A stretch of DNA of 64,000 nucleotides, from contig DASYAE010000237.1 of NCBI GenBank assembly GCA_036501535.1, positions 1 to 64,000 of the forward strand. The letters are read 5' to 3'. The position numbers and the translations under genes are program-made. Below, in pieces: positions 39,529 to 49,682 of this stretch. This stretch comes from DASYAE01 sp036501535. Its GTDB lineage: Bacteria > Actinomycetota > Actinomycetes > Streptomycetales > Catenulisporaceae. The notes under the pieces are model-generated. The model did no database searches. It was not told the DNA's origin and worked only from the letters and a program-made list of their open reading frames with translations. The number at the start of each line of letters is the position of its first letter. Position 1 is the first letter of the stretch.

Positions 39529-42500
39529 CCACGGCGACGTCATCGACCACGACCACCGAAGTGTCGACCACCGAAGTCCTGAGCCGGGCCCTGGGCGAGA
39601 TCCGCGAACTGCGTGCCGCGCTCGAAGCGGCCGGCCCCGCGCTCGGCGAACCCGTCGCGATCATCGGCATGGCGTGCCGTATGCCGGGCGCCCCGGACCT
39701 CGCCGCGTTCTGGGAACTCCTGCGCGCCGGGCGGGACGCCACCGGGCCGATCCCGGCGGACCGGTTCGACGGCGACGAGTACTACGATCCGGACCCCGCG
39801 GCACCCGGGCGCTCGCGCACCCGGCGCGGCGCCTTCCTCGACGGCGTCGACCGGTTCGACCCCGGCTTCTTCTCCATCTCGCCGCGCGAAGCGGCCCGGA
39901 TGGATCCGCAGCAGCGGCTGTTCCTGGAGGTGGCCTGGGAGGCCCTGGAGCACGCCGGCCGCCCGGCCGGATCCGCGATCGCGAAAGCCGGCGGCACGGC
40001 GGACTCCACCGGCATCTTCCTCGGTGTAACAGGGTTCGATTACAGCCACCAGGTCCTCGCACACAGTCCCTTGCGCGCCCTCGACCCCTACGCGCTCACC
40101 GGCGTGACCTCCACCTTCGCCGCGGGACGGCTGGCGCACTGGCTGGGCGTCCAGGGCCCGGCCCTGTCGGTGGACACCGCGTGCTCCTCCTCCCTGGTCG
40201 CCGCCCACCTGGCCGTGCGCAGCCTGCAGGCCGGGGACTGCGACGTGGCCCTGGCCGGCGGCGTCAACATCCTGCTCAGCCCGGAGTGGTTCGTCGTCCT
40301 GTCCAAGGCGGGCATGCTCGCTCCGGACGGCCGGTGCAAGACCTTCGACGCCTCGGCCGACGGCTACGCGCGCGGCGAGGGTTGCGGCGTCGTGGTCCTC
40401 AAGCGCCTCGCCGACGCCGAGGCCGACGGCGACCGGATCATGGCCGTGATCCGCGGCTCGGCGGTGAACCAGGACGGGCGCAGCAGCGGGATCACCGTGC
40501 CCAACGGCTCCGCCCAACGCGCCGTGCTGCGCGAGGCGCTGCGCCGCTCCGGCCTGTCCGGCGGCGAGGTCGACTACGTGGAGGCGCACGGCACCGGCAC
40601 CTCCCTCGGCGACCCCATCGAGGTGCACGCGCTCGCCGAGGTCTACGGCGCCGGCCGGGAACCGGAGCGGCCGCTGGTCGTGGGCTCGGTCAAGACGAAC
40701 ATCGGCCACCTCGAACCCGCCGCCGGGATCGCGGGTCTGATCAAGACGGTGCTGATGCTGCGGCACAGCCAGATCCCGCCGCTGCTGCACCTCAAGCAGG
40801 TCAACCCGGAGATCCCGCTGGCCGAACTGCCCATCACCCTGCCGACGACGCTGACCGACTGGCCCCGCGGGCAGCGCCCGCGGCTGGCCGCGGTCAGCTC
40901 CTTCGGCGCCAGCGGCACCAACGCGCACATGATCGTCGGGGAGCCGCCCGAGCCCGGACAGCGGGAGAGCACGGCGGACCGCCCCGAGCACCTGGTGTGC
41001 CTGTCGGCCCGCACCAGGGGCGCCCTGTCCGAGCTCGCCGCCGGCTATGCCGAGAGCATGTCGAACCTGCCGGACGGACAGCTCGCGGACGCCGCGTTCA
41101 CCGCGAACGCCGGCCGCGCGCACTTCCCGTACCGGATGGCCGTACGCTCCCGCACCACCTCTGAGCTTCGCGCACGCCTGGCCGCCCACGCCGAGTGCGC
41201 GGTCGGGACGGACGGCCTGCACACCACCGGCGAGCCGGGCAAGGCCCGGCCGAAGGTGGCCTTCCTGTTCACCGGCCAGGGGTCGCAGTACCCCGGCATG
41301 GGCCGGGAGCTGTTCGAGGCGCACCCGGGCTTCCGACGCGACCTCGAACACTGTGACGCCCTCGCGCGCGGCCTGCTCGACCGGCCGCTGCTGGACCTGC
41401 TGTTCAACGGCAGGCCCGCGGAGATCAACCAGACCGGCTACACCCAGCCGGTGCTGTTCGCCCTCCAGTACGCCCTGGCCCGGCTGTGGCGCGGCTGGGG
41501 AGTGGAGCCGGCGGCGGTGCTCGGCCACAGCGTCGGCGAGTATGCGGCGGCCTGCGCGGCCGGGGTCTTCAGTGTGGACGACGGACTGCGCCTGATCGCC
41601 GAACGGGCCCGGCTGATGCAGAACCTCCCGGCCGGCGGAGGCATGCTCGCGCTGCGCATCGACGCGGACCGCGCGGCACGGGCGGTGCAGGACCACCCTG
41701 ACACCCTCTCGGTCGCCGCGATCAACGGGCCGCACAGCGTGGTGGTGGCCGGGACGCGCCCGGCCCTGGACGAGTTGGCCGGGCGGATGACCGCGGACGG
41801 CGTCAAGATCTCGCCCCTGCAGGTCTCGCACGCGTTCCACTCCCCGCTGCTCGACCCGATGCTCGACGAGTTCGAGCAGAAGGCCGCCGAGATCGCCTAC
41901 GCCCCGCCGCGCATCCCCTTCATCAGCAACCTGACCGGCGAACCCGTGGGCCGGTCGTCGATAGACCCGCGCTACCTGCGCGACCACGCCCGCCGACCGG
42001 TGCGGTTCCGGGACGGTCTGGACCGCCTGGCGCAGCGCGGCTGCCGCGTGTTCGTCGAGATCGGCCCCACTCCGGTGCTGTGCGGCATGGCCAAGGACAC
42101 GATCACCGACCAGGCGGCGGCTTGGCTGCCGTCGCTGCGTCCCCAGCGCGGCGCGTGGGAGACGATGCTCGACGCACTCGGCCGCCTTTATACGCTCGGC
42201 GTGGACGTCGACTGGGCCGGATTCGACCGCGAATACCCGCGCCGCCGAATCGAGCTGCCGCACTACCCGTTCCAGCGCACGCGCCACTGGCTTACACAGG
42301 ACGCCGTCGCGCCGAGCCCCGCCGCTTTCGCTGCGCACACCGCCGCGGTCGCACGACAGGCCCCTGAGCCGCAGCCCGAGCCCGCCTTGCCCGGAATCCA
42401 CGTCCGCCGTCTACCCTCCCCGCTGGGCCCGATCCAGTACGAGGCCGTACTTGCCGCCGAGGGGAACCCGGGGCTGCGGGAGAACGTCGTCGACGGCACC

Positions 42501-44426
42501 CCGGTGGTCAACGCAGGCTTCTACCTTGAGGCGGCGGTCCGCTCGGCCGCGGACCTGTTCGGCACCGACCGCGTTCAGGTGGGCGGATTGCTCCTCCCGC
42601 AGGCGATGGTGTTCCCAGACAGCGGGCGGCAGCTGACCCATCTGGTGGCCGAGCCGCTCGATGAGAACTCCGCCGCGTTCCACCACTTCGCCGCGCTCGA
42701 CGAGACCGCCGGCACCTGGGGCATGTTCGCCCGTGGCACCGTCAGCCGCGCCGCGGAACCGGACGCCCGCGCGCCGCGCGAGACCCTGTCGCAGATCGAG
42801 GCCCGCTGCCCCGGCGCCCTGCCGGGCTCCCGGTTCTACTCCGAGGTCTGGCAGCAGCGGCTGTACCTCGGCCACACCGCGCGGTGGCTGGAACAGATAC
42901 GCGTAGGCCCCGGCGAGGCGCTAGCGCGGATGCGGCCGGCCGACCCCGGAGAGAGCGAACCGTACCTGATCCACCCCGGCGTCATCGACTGCGCGCTCCA
43001 ACTCGTCCTGCCTTGTGTGGCCGAGCGGCAGTCCACCCCGGACCTGCTGGTCATGCTCGCCGAACTCGACCGGTACACCTTCGACCCCGCGGTCCTCGGC
43101 TCGCTGCCGGACGGCCACCGCCTGCTGTGCCACGCCCGGCTGCGCGAGGACCCGGCGTCCCCGGGCTCGGACATGGTGACCGCTGACATCAGCCTCCTGA
43201 CCGAGGAGGGCTCGGTCGTGGCCCGGCTGACCGGGGCCCGGCTCCGGCTGGCCCGGCGCGACGACCTCATCCGGGCGATCAGGACTACACCCAAGCCCTG
43301 GACCGCACCGTCCGCCGCCACGAGACCCGCCGCCCCCGCGCCGTCCGCCCGGCCCCCCCGGTCCGCCGCGGACCTGCGCGGCCTGCTCGTCGGCGAGGTC
43401 GCGCGCGTGCTCGGCACCGCACCCGGCGACCTCGCGCCGGGGCAGCCGCTGCGCGAACTCGGGCTCGACTCCATGATGGCGGTCGAACTGCGCGACGCCG
43501 TGGTGCGCGCTCTCGGCGTCACGGTCCCCGCCGCCGTGTTCCTGGACGACCCGACCATCGCACGACTCGAACAAAGCCTGGCGCCGCTGCTGTCCGCAGC
43601 CGCCGCGCCCGCCGGATCGCCCGTCACCGAGCGCACCGGGCCGGGCGGCATGCACGTGGTCGAACTCGGTGACGGACCGGCCGTCCTCTTCGTGCACGGC
43701 GGCGTGTTCGGCGGCATGGACGCCTGGAACACCCAGGCCCTGCTAGCCGACCGCTGGCGCCTGGTCGTCCCGTCGCGGTTGAACTACGGTGCCAGCGCGA
43801 CCAGCGAGCACGAGGATTACGAACGGGACGGGGAACTGATCGCCGAACTGATCAGCGAGCTGACGGACGAACTGACCGACACCCGGGGCACGGGAGGGGT
43901 CCACCTCGTCGCCCAGTCCTACGGCACGCTCGGCGCCATGGCGGCGGCCGCGCGGATGCCCGAGGCCGTGCGATCCCTGACCCTGATAGAGAGCGCCGCC
44001 AGCGCCGTCGCCCGCGGTGCGCCGGCCGTCGACGAGTACGAAAACGCCATGCTGCGGCTGCTGGACCAGCCGATCGAGGGCGACGCGCTGTTCCGCGCCT
44101 TCTACCGCCTCATCGACCCGGCCACCCGGTTCCCCGATCCACTGCCGCCCGACCTGGCCCGCTTCGCCGCCCGGCTGCGGGGACTGCGCCACCCGTGGGA
44201 GGCTCGGCCGCCCTTGGACGCACTGCGGGACGCGCCTTTCCGCACCCTCGTGATCACCGGCGGCGAGCGTCCGCTGTTCGAAGCGATCGGCGACGCCCTG
44301 GCGAAGGAACTCGACGGCGACCGCCTGGTGATTCCCGGCGGGCACGGCACCCAGAACGTCGGCACCGCATTCAACGACGCGCTTGAGGAGTTCTTGCGCG
44401 CAGCCGAAGGGACCGCAACGGCATGA
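39525..44426 (+). CDS. Type I PKS terminal module KS-AT-DH*-ACP-TE
   Basis: A 1633-residue PKS. After a short docking helix, KS (Cys220, DTACSSS; EAHGTGT; TNIGHL) is followed by AT with Ser669 (GHSVGE) and SHAFHSP, which predict malonyl-CoA. A DH-like double-hotdog domain starts near residue 960, but the His of the first hotdog is absent (RENVVDGTPVVNAGF) while the second-hotdog Asp (HPGVIDCALQL) remains, so it is probably inactive or a non-dehydrating variant. ACP has Ser1316 (GLDSMMAVEL). The C-terminal thioesterase is an alpha/beta hydrolase with Ser1465 (AQSYGT) and a late GGHGT His. It should extend once and release the chain. The GTG overlaps PKS2 (GTGA). Confidence 0.88.
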   Translation: MTTATSSTTTTEVSTTEVLSRALGEIRELRAALEAAGPALGEPVAIIGMACRMPGAPDLAAFWELLRAGRDATGPIPADRFDGDEYYDPDPAAPGRSRTRRGAFLDGVDRFDPGFFSISPREAARMDPQQRLFLEVAWEALEHAGRPAGSAIAKAGGTADSTGIFLGVTGFDYSHQVLAHSPLRALDPYALTGVTSTFAAGRLAHWLGVQGPALSVDTACSSSLVAAHLAVRSLQAGDCDVALAGGVNILLSPEWFVVLSKAGMLAPDGRCKTFDASADGYARGEGCGVVVLKRLADAEADGDRIMAVIRGSAVNQDGRSSGITVPNGSAQRAVLREALRRSGLSGGEVDYVEAHGTGTSLGDPIEVHALAEVYGAGREPERPLVVGSVKTNIGHLEPAAGIAGLIKTVLMLRHSQIPPLLHLKQVNPEIPLAELPITLPTTLTDWPRGQRPRLAAVSSFGASGTNAHMIVGEPPEPGQRESTADRPEHLVCLSARTRGALSELAAGYAESMSNLPDGQLADAAFTANAGRAHFPYRMAVRSRTTSELRARLAAHAECAVGTDGLHTTGEPGKARPKVAFLFTGQGSQYPGMGRELFEAHPGFRRDLEHCDALARGLLDRPLLDLLFNGRPAEINQTGYTQPVLFALQYALARLWRGWGVEPAAVLGHSVGEYAAACAAGVFSVDDGLRLIAERARLMQNLPAGGGMLALRIDADRAARAVQDHPDTLSVAAINGPHSVVVAGTRPALDELAGRMTADGVKISPLQVSHAFHSPLLDPMLDEFEQKAAEIAYAPPRIPFISNLTGEPVGRSSIDPRYLRDHARRPVRFRDGLDRLAQRGCRVFVEIGPTPVLCGMAKDTITDQAAAWLPSLRPQRGAWETMLDALGRLYTLGVDVDWAGFDREYPRRRIELPHYPFQRTRHWLTQDAVAPSPAAFAAHTAAVARQAPEPQPEPALPGIHVRRLPSPLGPIQYEAVLAAEGNPGLRENVVDGTPVVNAGFYLEAAVRSAADLFGTDRVQVGGLLLPQAMVFPDSGRQLTHLVAEPLDENSAAFHHFAALDETAGTWGMFARGTVSRAAEPDARAPRETLSQIEARCPGALPGSRFYSEVWQQRLYLGHTARWLEQIRVGPGEALARMRPADPGESEPYLIHPGVIDCALQLVLPCVAERQSTPDLLVMLAELDRYTFDPAVLGSLPDGHRLLCHARLREDPASPGSDMVTADISLLTEEGSVVARLTGARLRLARRDDLIRAIRTTPKPWTAPSAATRPAAPAPSARPPRSAADLRGLLVGEVARVLGTAPGDLAPGQPLRELGLDSMMAVELRDAVVRALGVTVPAAVFLDDPTIARLEQSLAPLLSAAAAPAGSPVTERTGPGGMHVVELGDGPAVLFVHGGVFGGMDAWNTQALLADRWRLVVPSRLNYGASATSEHEDYERDGELIAELISELTDELTDTRGTGGVHLVAQSYGTLGAMAAAARMPEAVRSLTLIESAASAVARGAPAVDEYENAMLRLLDQPIEGDALFRAFYRLIDPATRFPDPLPPDLARFAARLRGLRHPWEARPPLDALRDAPFRTLVITGGERPLFEAIGDALAKELDGDRLVIPGGHGTQNVGTAFNDALEEFLRAAEGTATA

Positions 44427-46186
44427 CCTCGCGAACCGTGGACACCGACGTCCTGATAGTCGGCGGCGGACCGACCGGCCTGGCCCTCGCGGTCGAGCTC
44501 GGACTGCGCGGCGTGCCCTGCCACCTGGTCGAACCGCGCACCCGGATCAGCCCGCTGCGGCCCCGGGCCAAGACCACCAGCGTGCGGACGATGGAGCATT
44601 TCCGCCGCTGGGGCCTGGCCGAGCGGCTGCGCGCGGCCGCGCCGCTCGCGGTGGACTGGTCGCAGGACGCAGTGTTCTGCGTCACTCTCCTCGGCCCGGA
44701 GATCACCCGCTTCCGCGAGTGCTTCGGCCTGACCGCCGCCCGCGACAACCTGTCGCCCGAGGCCGGGCAGCAGGTCCCGCAGCCGATCGTCGAACAGGTA
44801 CTGCGCACGGCAGTGGCCGAACTCGACTCGGTGGACGCGGCGTATGGGCACCGGGTCACGGCGCTCGCCGAGTGCGCGGACGAGTCCGAGTCCGAGTACA
44901 TCGTCGAGGCGACCGTCATGGGCGCCGATACCGACTCCTATCGGGTTCGCGCCCGTTATGCCGTGGGCTGCGACGGCGGAGGTGGGATCACCCGTTCCTC
45001 CATCGGCGCCGTGTTCGTCGGTGACAGCGACACCCGGCGCAACCTGTCGCTCGCCTTCAGCGCCCCCGGGCTGGCTGCCCGGGTTCCGCACGGACCGGCA
45101 GTGCACTACTGGTCGGTGGGCGGCGCAGCCACGGGCATCCTGGGACCGCTTGACCACGACGACAGATGGTTCGCCACGGTCGCCGGCTATGAAGGCCCCG
45201 ACGACGGCCCGCAGGACCCCGCGGACCTGACCGGGCTCGTCCGCGCCCTGACCGGGGATCCCGAACTGGCTGTGCAGGTCGACTCCGTCGACGTGTGGGC
45301 CGCACGGTCGCTGATCGCCGACCGCTATCTCAGCCTGGGCCGCCGGATCCTGCTGGCCGGGGACGCGGCGCACCTGAACCCGCCCTGGGGCGGGCACGGA
45401 TTCAACACCGGCGTCGGAGACGCGGCGAACCTCGGCTGGAAGCTGGCCGCCGTGCTCGCCGGCTGGGGCGGCCCCGGCCTGCTGGACAGCTACACGGCCG
45501 AACGGCGCCCGGTGGCCGCGCGCACCATCGACGCCGCCGCCCGCCACCTGCGCAACACGCCCCTCGACCTGGCCGGGCTGGTCGCCGGGATGAGCGTGCC
45601 GGGCTCGGCGGCGGCCGCCGCGGGCCGGGCGGCGGCCGAGGCGATCCACGAGAGCAAGGACTGCGAATTCCACAGCCTGGGCCTGGTTCTGGGTTACACG
45701 TATGCTGACTCACCGATCGTCGCCATGGACGAAGTGCACAAAGCGCACGAAGCGCACGAGCAGGTCCACGAGTCTCCAGCGGATCCGGACGTCGGATACC
45801 AGCCCACTGCCAGGCCGGGCGCGCGCCTGCCGCACCTGCGTCTGCCCGACGGCGGCGCGCTCTACGACCGGCTCGGCCCCGGACACAACCTGTTGTGCGT
45901 CGGCCAGACCGGCGACCCGACCCGGTTCGCCCGCGCCGCAGCGGAGCGCGGGATGCCGCTGCACCTGGTCGACCTCAGCGGCCTGCTGCCGACGACGACG
46001 GCTTTGGCGGCTTTGGGGGCATCGCAACTGCTCGTACGACCCGACCAGCACGTGGCATGGCGTGGCGACGACGCGGGCTCCCGCGCCGCCGCCGTCCTTG
46101 AACTGGTCTGCGGCGGCCCGCGGCCCGCGAGGGGGACCTGTGTAAGTAGCAATGAAGATGCCGATCCGCTCGTGAAAGGTCGCTGA
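44423..46186 (+). CDS. FAD-dependent aromatic-type monooxygenase
   Basis: A 587-residue PHBH-fold flavoprotein hydroxylase. FAD-binding motifs are present: LIVGGGPTGLALAVELGLRG near the start, a variant DG motif (CDGGGGITRSS), and the GD motif GDAAHLNPPWGGHGFNTGVG near residue 313. The C-terminal ~130 residues resemble the thioredoxin-like domain of PheA/TfdB-type hydroxylases (HNLLCVGQTGDP, PDQHVAWRGDD), with no visible Cys pair. It would hydroxylate or cleave the polyketide using NAD(P)H and oxygen. It overlaps the PKS3 stop by 4 nt (ATGA), so it is a tailoring enzyme of the same operon. Confidence 0.85.
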   Translation: MTSRTVDTDVLIVGGGPTGLALAVELGLRGVPCHLVEPRTRISPLRPRAKTTSVRTMEHFRRWGLAERLRAAAPLAVDWSQDAVFCVTLLGPEITRFRECFGLTAARDNLSPEAGQQVPQPIVEQVLRTAVAELDSVDAAYGHRVTALAECADESESEYIVEATVMGADTDSYRVRARYAVGCDGGGGITRSSIGAVFVGDSDTRRNLSLAFSAPGLAARVPHGPAVHYWSVGGAATGILGPLDHDDRWFATVAGYEGPDDGPQDPADLTGLVRALTGDPELAVQVDSVDVWAARSLIADRYLSLGRRILLAGDAAHLNPPWGGHGFNTGVGDAANLGWKLAAVLAGWGGPGLLDSYTAERRPVAARTIDAAARHLRNTPLDLAGLVAGMSVPGSAAAAAGRAAAEAIHESKDCEFHSLGLVLGYTYADSPIVAMDEVHKAHEAHEQVHESPADPDVGYQPTARPGARLPHLRLPDGGALYDRLGPGHNLLCVGQTGDPTRFARAAAERGMPLHLVDLSGLLPTTTALAALGASQLLVRPDQHVAWRGDDAGSRAAAVLELVCGGPRPARGTCVSSNEDADPLVKGR

Positions 46187-46192
46187 TCGAAA

Positions 46193-47797
46193 ATGCCCGA
46201 CTACGGCCACCCGCTCCGCTTCGGGGCTCTTCTCACCCCCGACGCCCGGCGCCCCGAGCACACCGTCGCCCTCGCGCGGCTCGCCGACCAGTGCGGGCTC
46301 GACATCCTCGGCGTGACCGACCACCCCTACCTGCCCGACCACATGGACATGTGGACGCTGCTCTCGGCCCTGGCCGGCCGAACCGAGCGGATCACCCTGT
46401 TCCCGGACGTGGTGAACCTCCCGCTGCGCCCACCGGCCGTGCTCGCCCGCGCCGCGGCGACCCTGGACCAGCTCAGCGGCGCCCGGGTGGAACTCGGCCT
46501 CGGCACCGGCGTGAACCAGCAGGCCGTCGCCTCCGTGGGCGGCACGGCCCGCCGGCCCGGGCAGGCGGTCGCGGCGTTGGAAGAGGCCGTCAAAGTCCTG
46601 CGAGCCCTGTGGACACCGGGTGCCCCGGTGTCCCTGGCAGGCGAGTACTACCATCTCGACGCCGCCGCCCCGGGCCCGTTCCCGAGGCACTCGATCGGCA
46701 TCCGGCTCGGCGCCTACGGCCCCCGCATGCTCGCGCTGACCGGACGGGTGGCGGACGGCTGGGTGCCGAGCGAGCCCTATGCCCCGGTCGACGCACTGGC
46801 CGAGATGACGAAACGGATTGACGATGCCGCCCTCTCAGCAGGTCGCGATCCTTCCCGGATCGAGCGCTGGTATCACATCCTGCGGCCGTCCGGAAACCCG
46901 CGCGGGTGGGCACAACGGCTCACCGAGCTCGCGCTCACCCACGCGATCAGCGGTTTCATCCTGGTGCCCGGCCCGGACCCGGAGCACGACCTGCATGGTT
47001 TCGCCGAGGAGGTCGCCGCGGAGGTACGCGAACTGGTCGCTGCAGAGCGAAGCCGCAGCGCCACTGCCGAGCCCGAGCCCGCTGGCACCGCTGATACCGC
47101 CGCCGAGCCCGTTTCCGGCTCCGCCGGACCGGCGTCCGGTACATCGACGGCGGTGACGGCCGCGACGACGACGACGGATCCTGATCCCGAGATGAACCAC
47201 GCCGTCCAGACCATCCTGCGCCGGGCTCCGGCCACGGACGAATCCGCCACCGCCGCACACCTGAGCGCCGCCCGCCCGACGGCGCCCAAACACCCGGACG
47301 CCCCCACGACGCCGGTCGGCCGGGCGAGTGCGAGCTTCCTGGTTGAAATACACGATCATCTGCGCCGGGAACTGGCCGAGATCCGCCGCGCCCTCGAACA
47401 ACTGGCCACCGGCCAACTGGGCCCGGACGGATTGCGTTCCGTGATACACCAGACGACCATGCGCCAGAACTACTGGTCGGTCGGGTCCTTCTGCGCCACA
47501 TACTGCCGCCTGCTGACTCTGCACCACGGAGTCGAAGACCACCAGACTTTCGCAGACGTCAGAGCCTTCGAACCCGCACTCGACCCGGTACTCACCCGCC
47601 TCGGCGAGGAACACGAACTCATCGCCGAGCTGCTCACCCGCCTCGACTCAGCCCTCGTCGCCCTGCTCAGTGACCCCAAGCACCTGGCAACCGTGACCCA
47701 GGAGTACGACAATCTGGCCGAATTCCTCCAGTCCCACCTCGACTACGAGGAGCAGGAATTGCTCGGCCCTTTGGCGCGCTCCACCATCCGCATCTGA
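46193..47797 (+). CDS. LLM flavin-dependent oxidoreductase fused to a hemerythrin-like domain
   Basis: A 534-residue fusion. Residues 1-285 form a luciferase-like monooxygenase/F420-type barrel (HPLRFGALLTP, DILGVTDHPYLPD, RVELGLGTGVNQ, YGPRMLALTGRVADGWVPSE), which would use FMNH2 or F420. A Ser/Thr/Pro/Ala-rich linker covers ~285-375. Residues ~380-530 are hemerythrin-like: His387/His389 (IHDH), His444-His445, Glu448 and His450 (HHGVEDH), His474-Glu475 (GEEHE), His515 and Glu519 (HLDYEEQE), a plausible diiron set. It starts 6 bp after the FAD monooxygenase, so it belongs to the cluster. The hemerythrin part could bind oxygen or a diiron-oxo species. Confidence 0.82.
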   Translation: MPDYGHPLRFGALLTPDARRPEHTVALARLADQCGLDILGVTDHPYLPDHMDMWTLLSALAGRTERITLFPDVVNLPLRPPAVLARAAATLDQLSGARVELGLGTGVNQQAVASVGGTARRPGQAVAALEEAVKVLRALWTPGAPVSLAGEYYHLDAAAPGPFPRHSIGIRLGAYGPRMLALTGRVADGWVPSEPYAPVDALAEMTKRIDDAALSAGRDPSRIERWYHILRPSGNPRGWAQRLTELALTHAISGFILVPGPDPEHDLHGFAEEVAAEVRELVAAERSRSATAEPEPAGTADTAAEPVSGSAGPASGTSTAVTAATTTTDPDPEMNHAVQTILRRAPATDESATAAHLSAARPTAPKHPDAPTTPVGRASASFLVEIHDHLRRELAEIRRALEQLATGQLGPDGLRSVIHQTTMRQNYWSVGSFCATYCRLLTLHHGVEDHQTFADVRAFEPALDPVLTRLGEEHELIAELLTRLDSALVALLSDPKHLATVTQEYDNLAEFLQSHLDYEEQELLGPLARSTIRI

Positions 47798-47827
47798 CGC
47801 AACGGTCTGACGGCTATTGTTGTGCTC

Positions 47828-48097
47828 ATGTCAGATTCCTTACACAATGATCTTCTGCTGGCGACCATGGAAATGGTGGTCGGCGACGGTACCGATCTGG
47901 AGCCGGTCAGAAGCGCATTCGAGGCGACCCGGGGTGACTTCGCGGCGAAGTTCACCGCGGCGGTCCAGGCGCGCCTGTCACGGTGGGCTGTGCCTGAGGT
48001 TGTGGAGCACCAGCTTGGCACCCTGCTGTGTAAAGCGGGTGTCCTGCCGTCCCGAGAAGAGCCGAATGAGAAACGCTCAGGGGGCAGCCAGTCATAG
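47828..48097 (+). CDS. Small protein of unknown function
   Basis: An 89-residue soluble, helical, slightly acidic protein (LHNDLLLATMEMVVGDGTDL, FEATRGDFAAKFTAAVQARL, WAVPEVVEHQLGTLLCKAGV). I do not recognise the family. It begins 31 bp after the LLM-hemerythrin gene on the same strand and may be the last gene of the PKS operon. The ATG at 47828 is chosen over a GTG two codons upstream. A single Cys is present. No signal sequence or membrane segment is visible. Confidence 0.45.
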   Translation: MSDSLHNDLLLATMEMVVGDGTDLEPVRSAFEATRGDFAAKFTAAVQARLSRWAVPEVVEHQLGTLLCKAGVLPSREEPNEKRSGGSQS

Positions 48098-48423
48098 GCG
48101 GTGTTCAGGATGCTTCTTCAGGGCGGTGTCAGGACATTGTGTTCAACTTCAGCCCAATATCCGTCCCGGCGCCCATGCTCGATCCAGGGCCCCGGGACGG
48201 ACCACCAACCGCGGACGCGCTGAGGTGGCGTGATCACCGGGTCTAGGGGGCGGATCGGGTTCCGGCGTCCTCGGTGTGTGCAACGTGACCTGCGCGTAGC
48301 TCGCTATACGCGGGGTGGGCGCCGCCTTGCTTGTGCGGTCGGCGTAAGGACCATGATGCGCTGATCCGCCCGCCCCGTGTTCCCCTCACATGTCGCGGGT
48401 GCCGCCCGGCTGGTCGCGGGAGG
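48098..48423. other. No recognisable gene
   Basis: About 325 bp after the PKS cluster. No domain-bearing frame on either strand; no strong hairpin beyond a weak, imperfect stem near 48292-48309. It marks the right border of the polyketide cluster. Confidence 0.4.
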
Positions 48424-48635
48424 TCACTGCAGTGGCTCCGGGAAGCCGGCGAGCCAGTGCTGCGCGGTGGTGTCGTTGCAGGTGAACAGCTGCATCTGGA
48501 CCCCGGCAGTGGTCGTGTCCAGTGGGACGTCGACGTAGAAGCCGGTCGTCGTGGCTTGACGTACGTGGTGGTGGCGGCTTGGACGGTGGCGGCGGCTCCC
48601 GCCTCTGCGATGCTTAGGATGGCGGCCAGTGCCAC
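48424..48635 (-). pseudogene. Frameshifted remnant of a secreted ricin-type lectin protein
   Basis: One minus-strand frame starts with a signal-peptide-like MALAAILSIAEAGAAATVQA followed by ATTTYVK. The neighbouring frame contains AGVQMQLFTC and NDTTAQHWLAG before a stop at 48424, the typical ricin-B 'Q-x-Q-L-x-x-C-N-x-x-x-x-Q-x-W' repeat. A frameshift between the two would join them. Only about 70 codons remain, so it is a fragment of a lectin or lectin-bearing hydrolase like the GH54 protein. Confidence 0.45.
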
Positions 48636-48923
48636 TCATCAGTAGCCTTACGAGGATCTTGCTGCGTACGTGCACGATTACCTTTGCCTTCTCTCTGGGG
48701 CCGGGGCCGGGTTCGGGTCCGGACACGAGCGGCGAAGGCCCCTGATTCGCCGCGCCACCACGCTGGCCGATGGTGGGCCGCCGGGCATCCGTGTCCGCCA
48801 CGGACCGGGATTCCGTGGTGGTCTCCGTGCTCGGCACGGGTGCGCGGCGCCTACGTGTACGAGCAGGCTCGTCGCTGTGGATCCGTCCGGGATCCGTACC
48901 CGACCGAGAGCTAGGGGGCGTGA

Positions 48924-49682
48924 ATGACCACGACTCAGATTCCTGTCATCGACGAGGTCAGGCTGGAAGCATTCGTGGGACAGGCGGTGGCCGACATGGG
49001 CGCCGCGATCTCCGGGCTGCTGCTGCATCTCGGCGATCGGCTGGGGCTCTACAAGGCGATGGCCGGGGCCGGGCCGATCACCTCGGCCACGCTGGCGCGC
49101 CGGACCGGCACCGTGGAGCGGTATGTCCGTGAGTGGCTCGGCAATCAGGCGGCCGGGGGCTATGTCGTCTACAACCCGCAGAACGGCACCTACGAGCTGC
49201 CTGCCGAGCAGGCCATGGTGGTCGCGCACGAGGACAGCCCGGTGTTCCTCGCCGGCGCCTTCGAGGCCATCGCCTCCTGCTACGCCGATCACGAGGTGTT
49301 CGTGAGCGCGTTCCGGTCCGGCGCGGGAGTCGCCTGGCGGGAGCACGATGAGCGGCTGTTCTCCGGAGTCGTGCGCCTGTTCCGTCCCGGTTATGGTGCT
49401 TACCTGGTCGGCGAGTGGCTGCCGGCGCCGGACGGAGTCGTGGAGAAGTTGCAGGCGGGGGCGAGTGTCGCCGACGTGGGGTGTGGGATGGGCGCGTCAA
49501 CGATCATCATGGCGCAGGCCTTCGGGCGCTCGACTTTCGCAGGCTTCGACATCCAACGAAATGGCGCGACTCCGCGGCGCCCGCTGCACTGCGGAAGGCG
49601 TCGGCGGCGGCCTTGTCGTCCGCAGCCAGCTCCGCCGCCTGCTCGTAGCGCCGCTGCGACTCGCCGGGCATGCCGCGGGTGA
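48924..49682 (+). pseudogene. SAM-dependent methyltransferase truncated at its SAM site
   Basis: The first ~210 codons encode a winged-helix plus methyltransferase N-terminus (AAISGLLLHLGDRLGLYKAM, TLARRTGTVERYVREWLGNQ) and the SAM motif ASVADVGCGMGASTIIMA followed by FAGFDI. At about 49555 homology ends and the frame runs on antisense through the tail of a LuxR-type regulator remnant, giving a Pro/Arg-rich artificial end. The usual 150 residues after the SAM acidic residue are missing, so it is very unlikely to methylate. The ATG at 48924 follows a purine-rich AGCTAGGGGG site. The 5' part is undamaged, so truncation may be recent. Confidence 0.7.
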
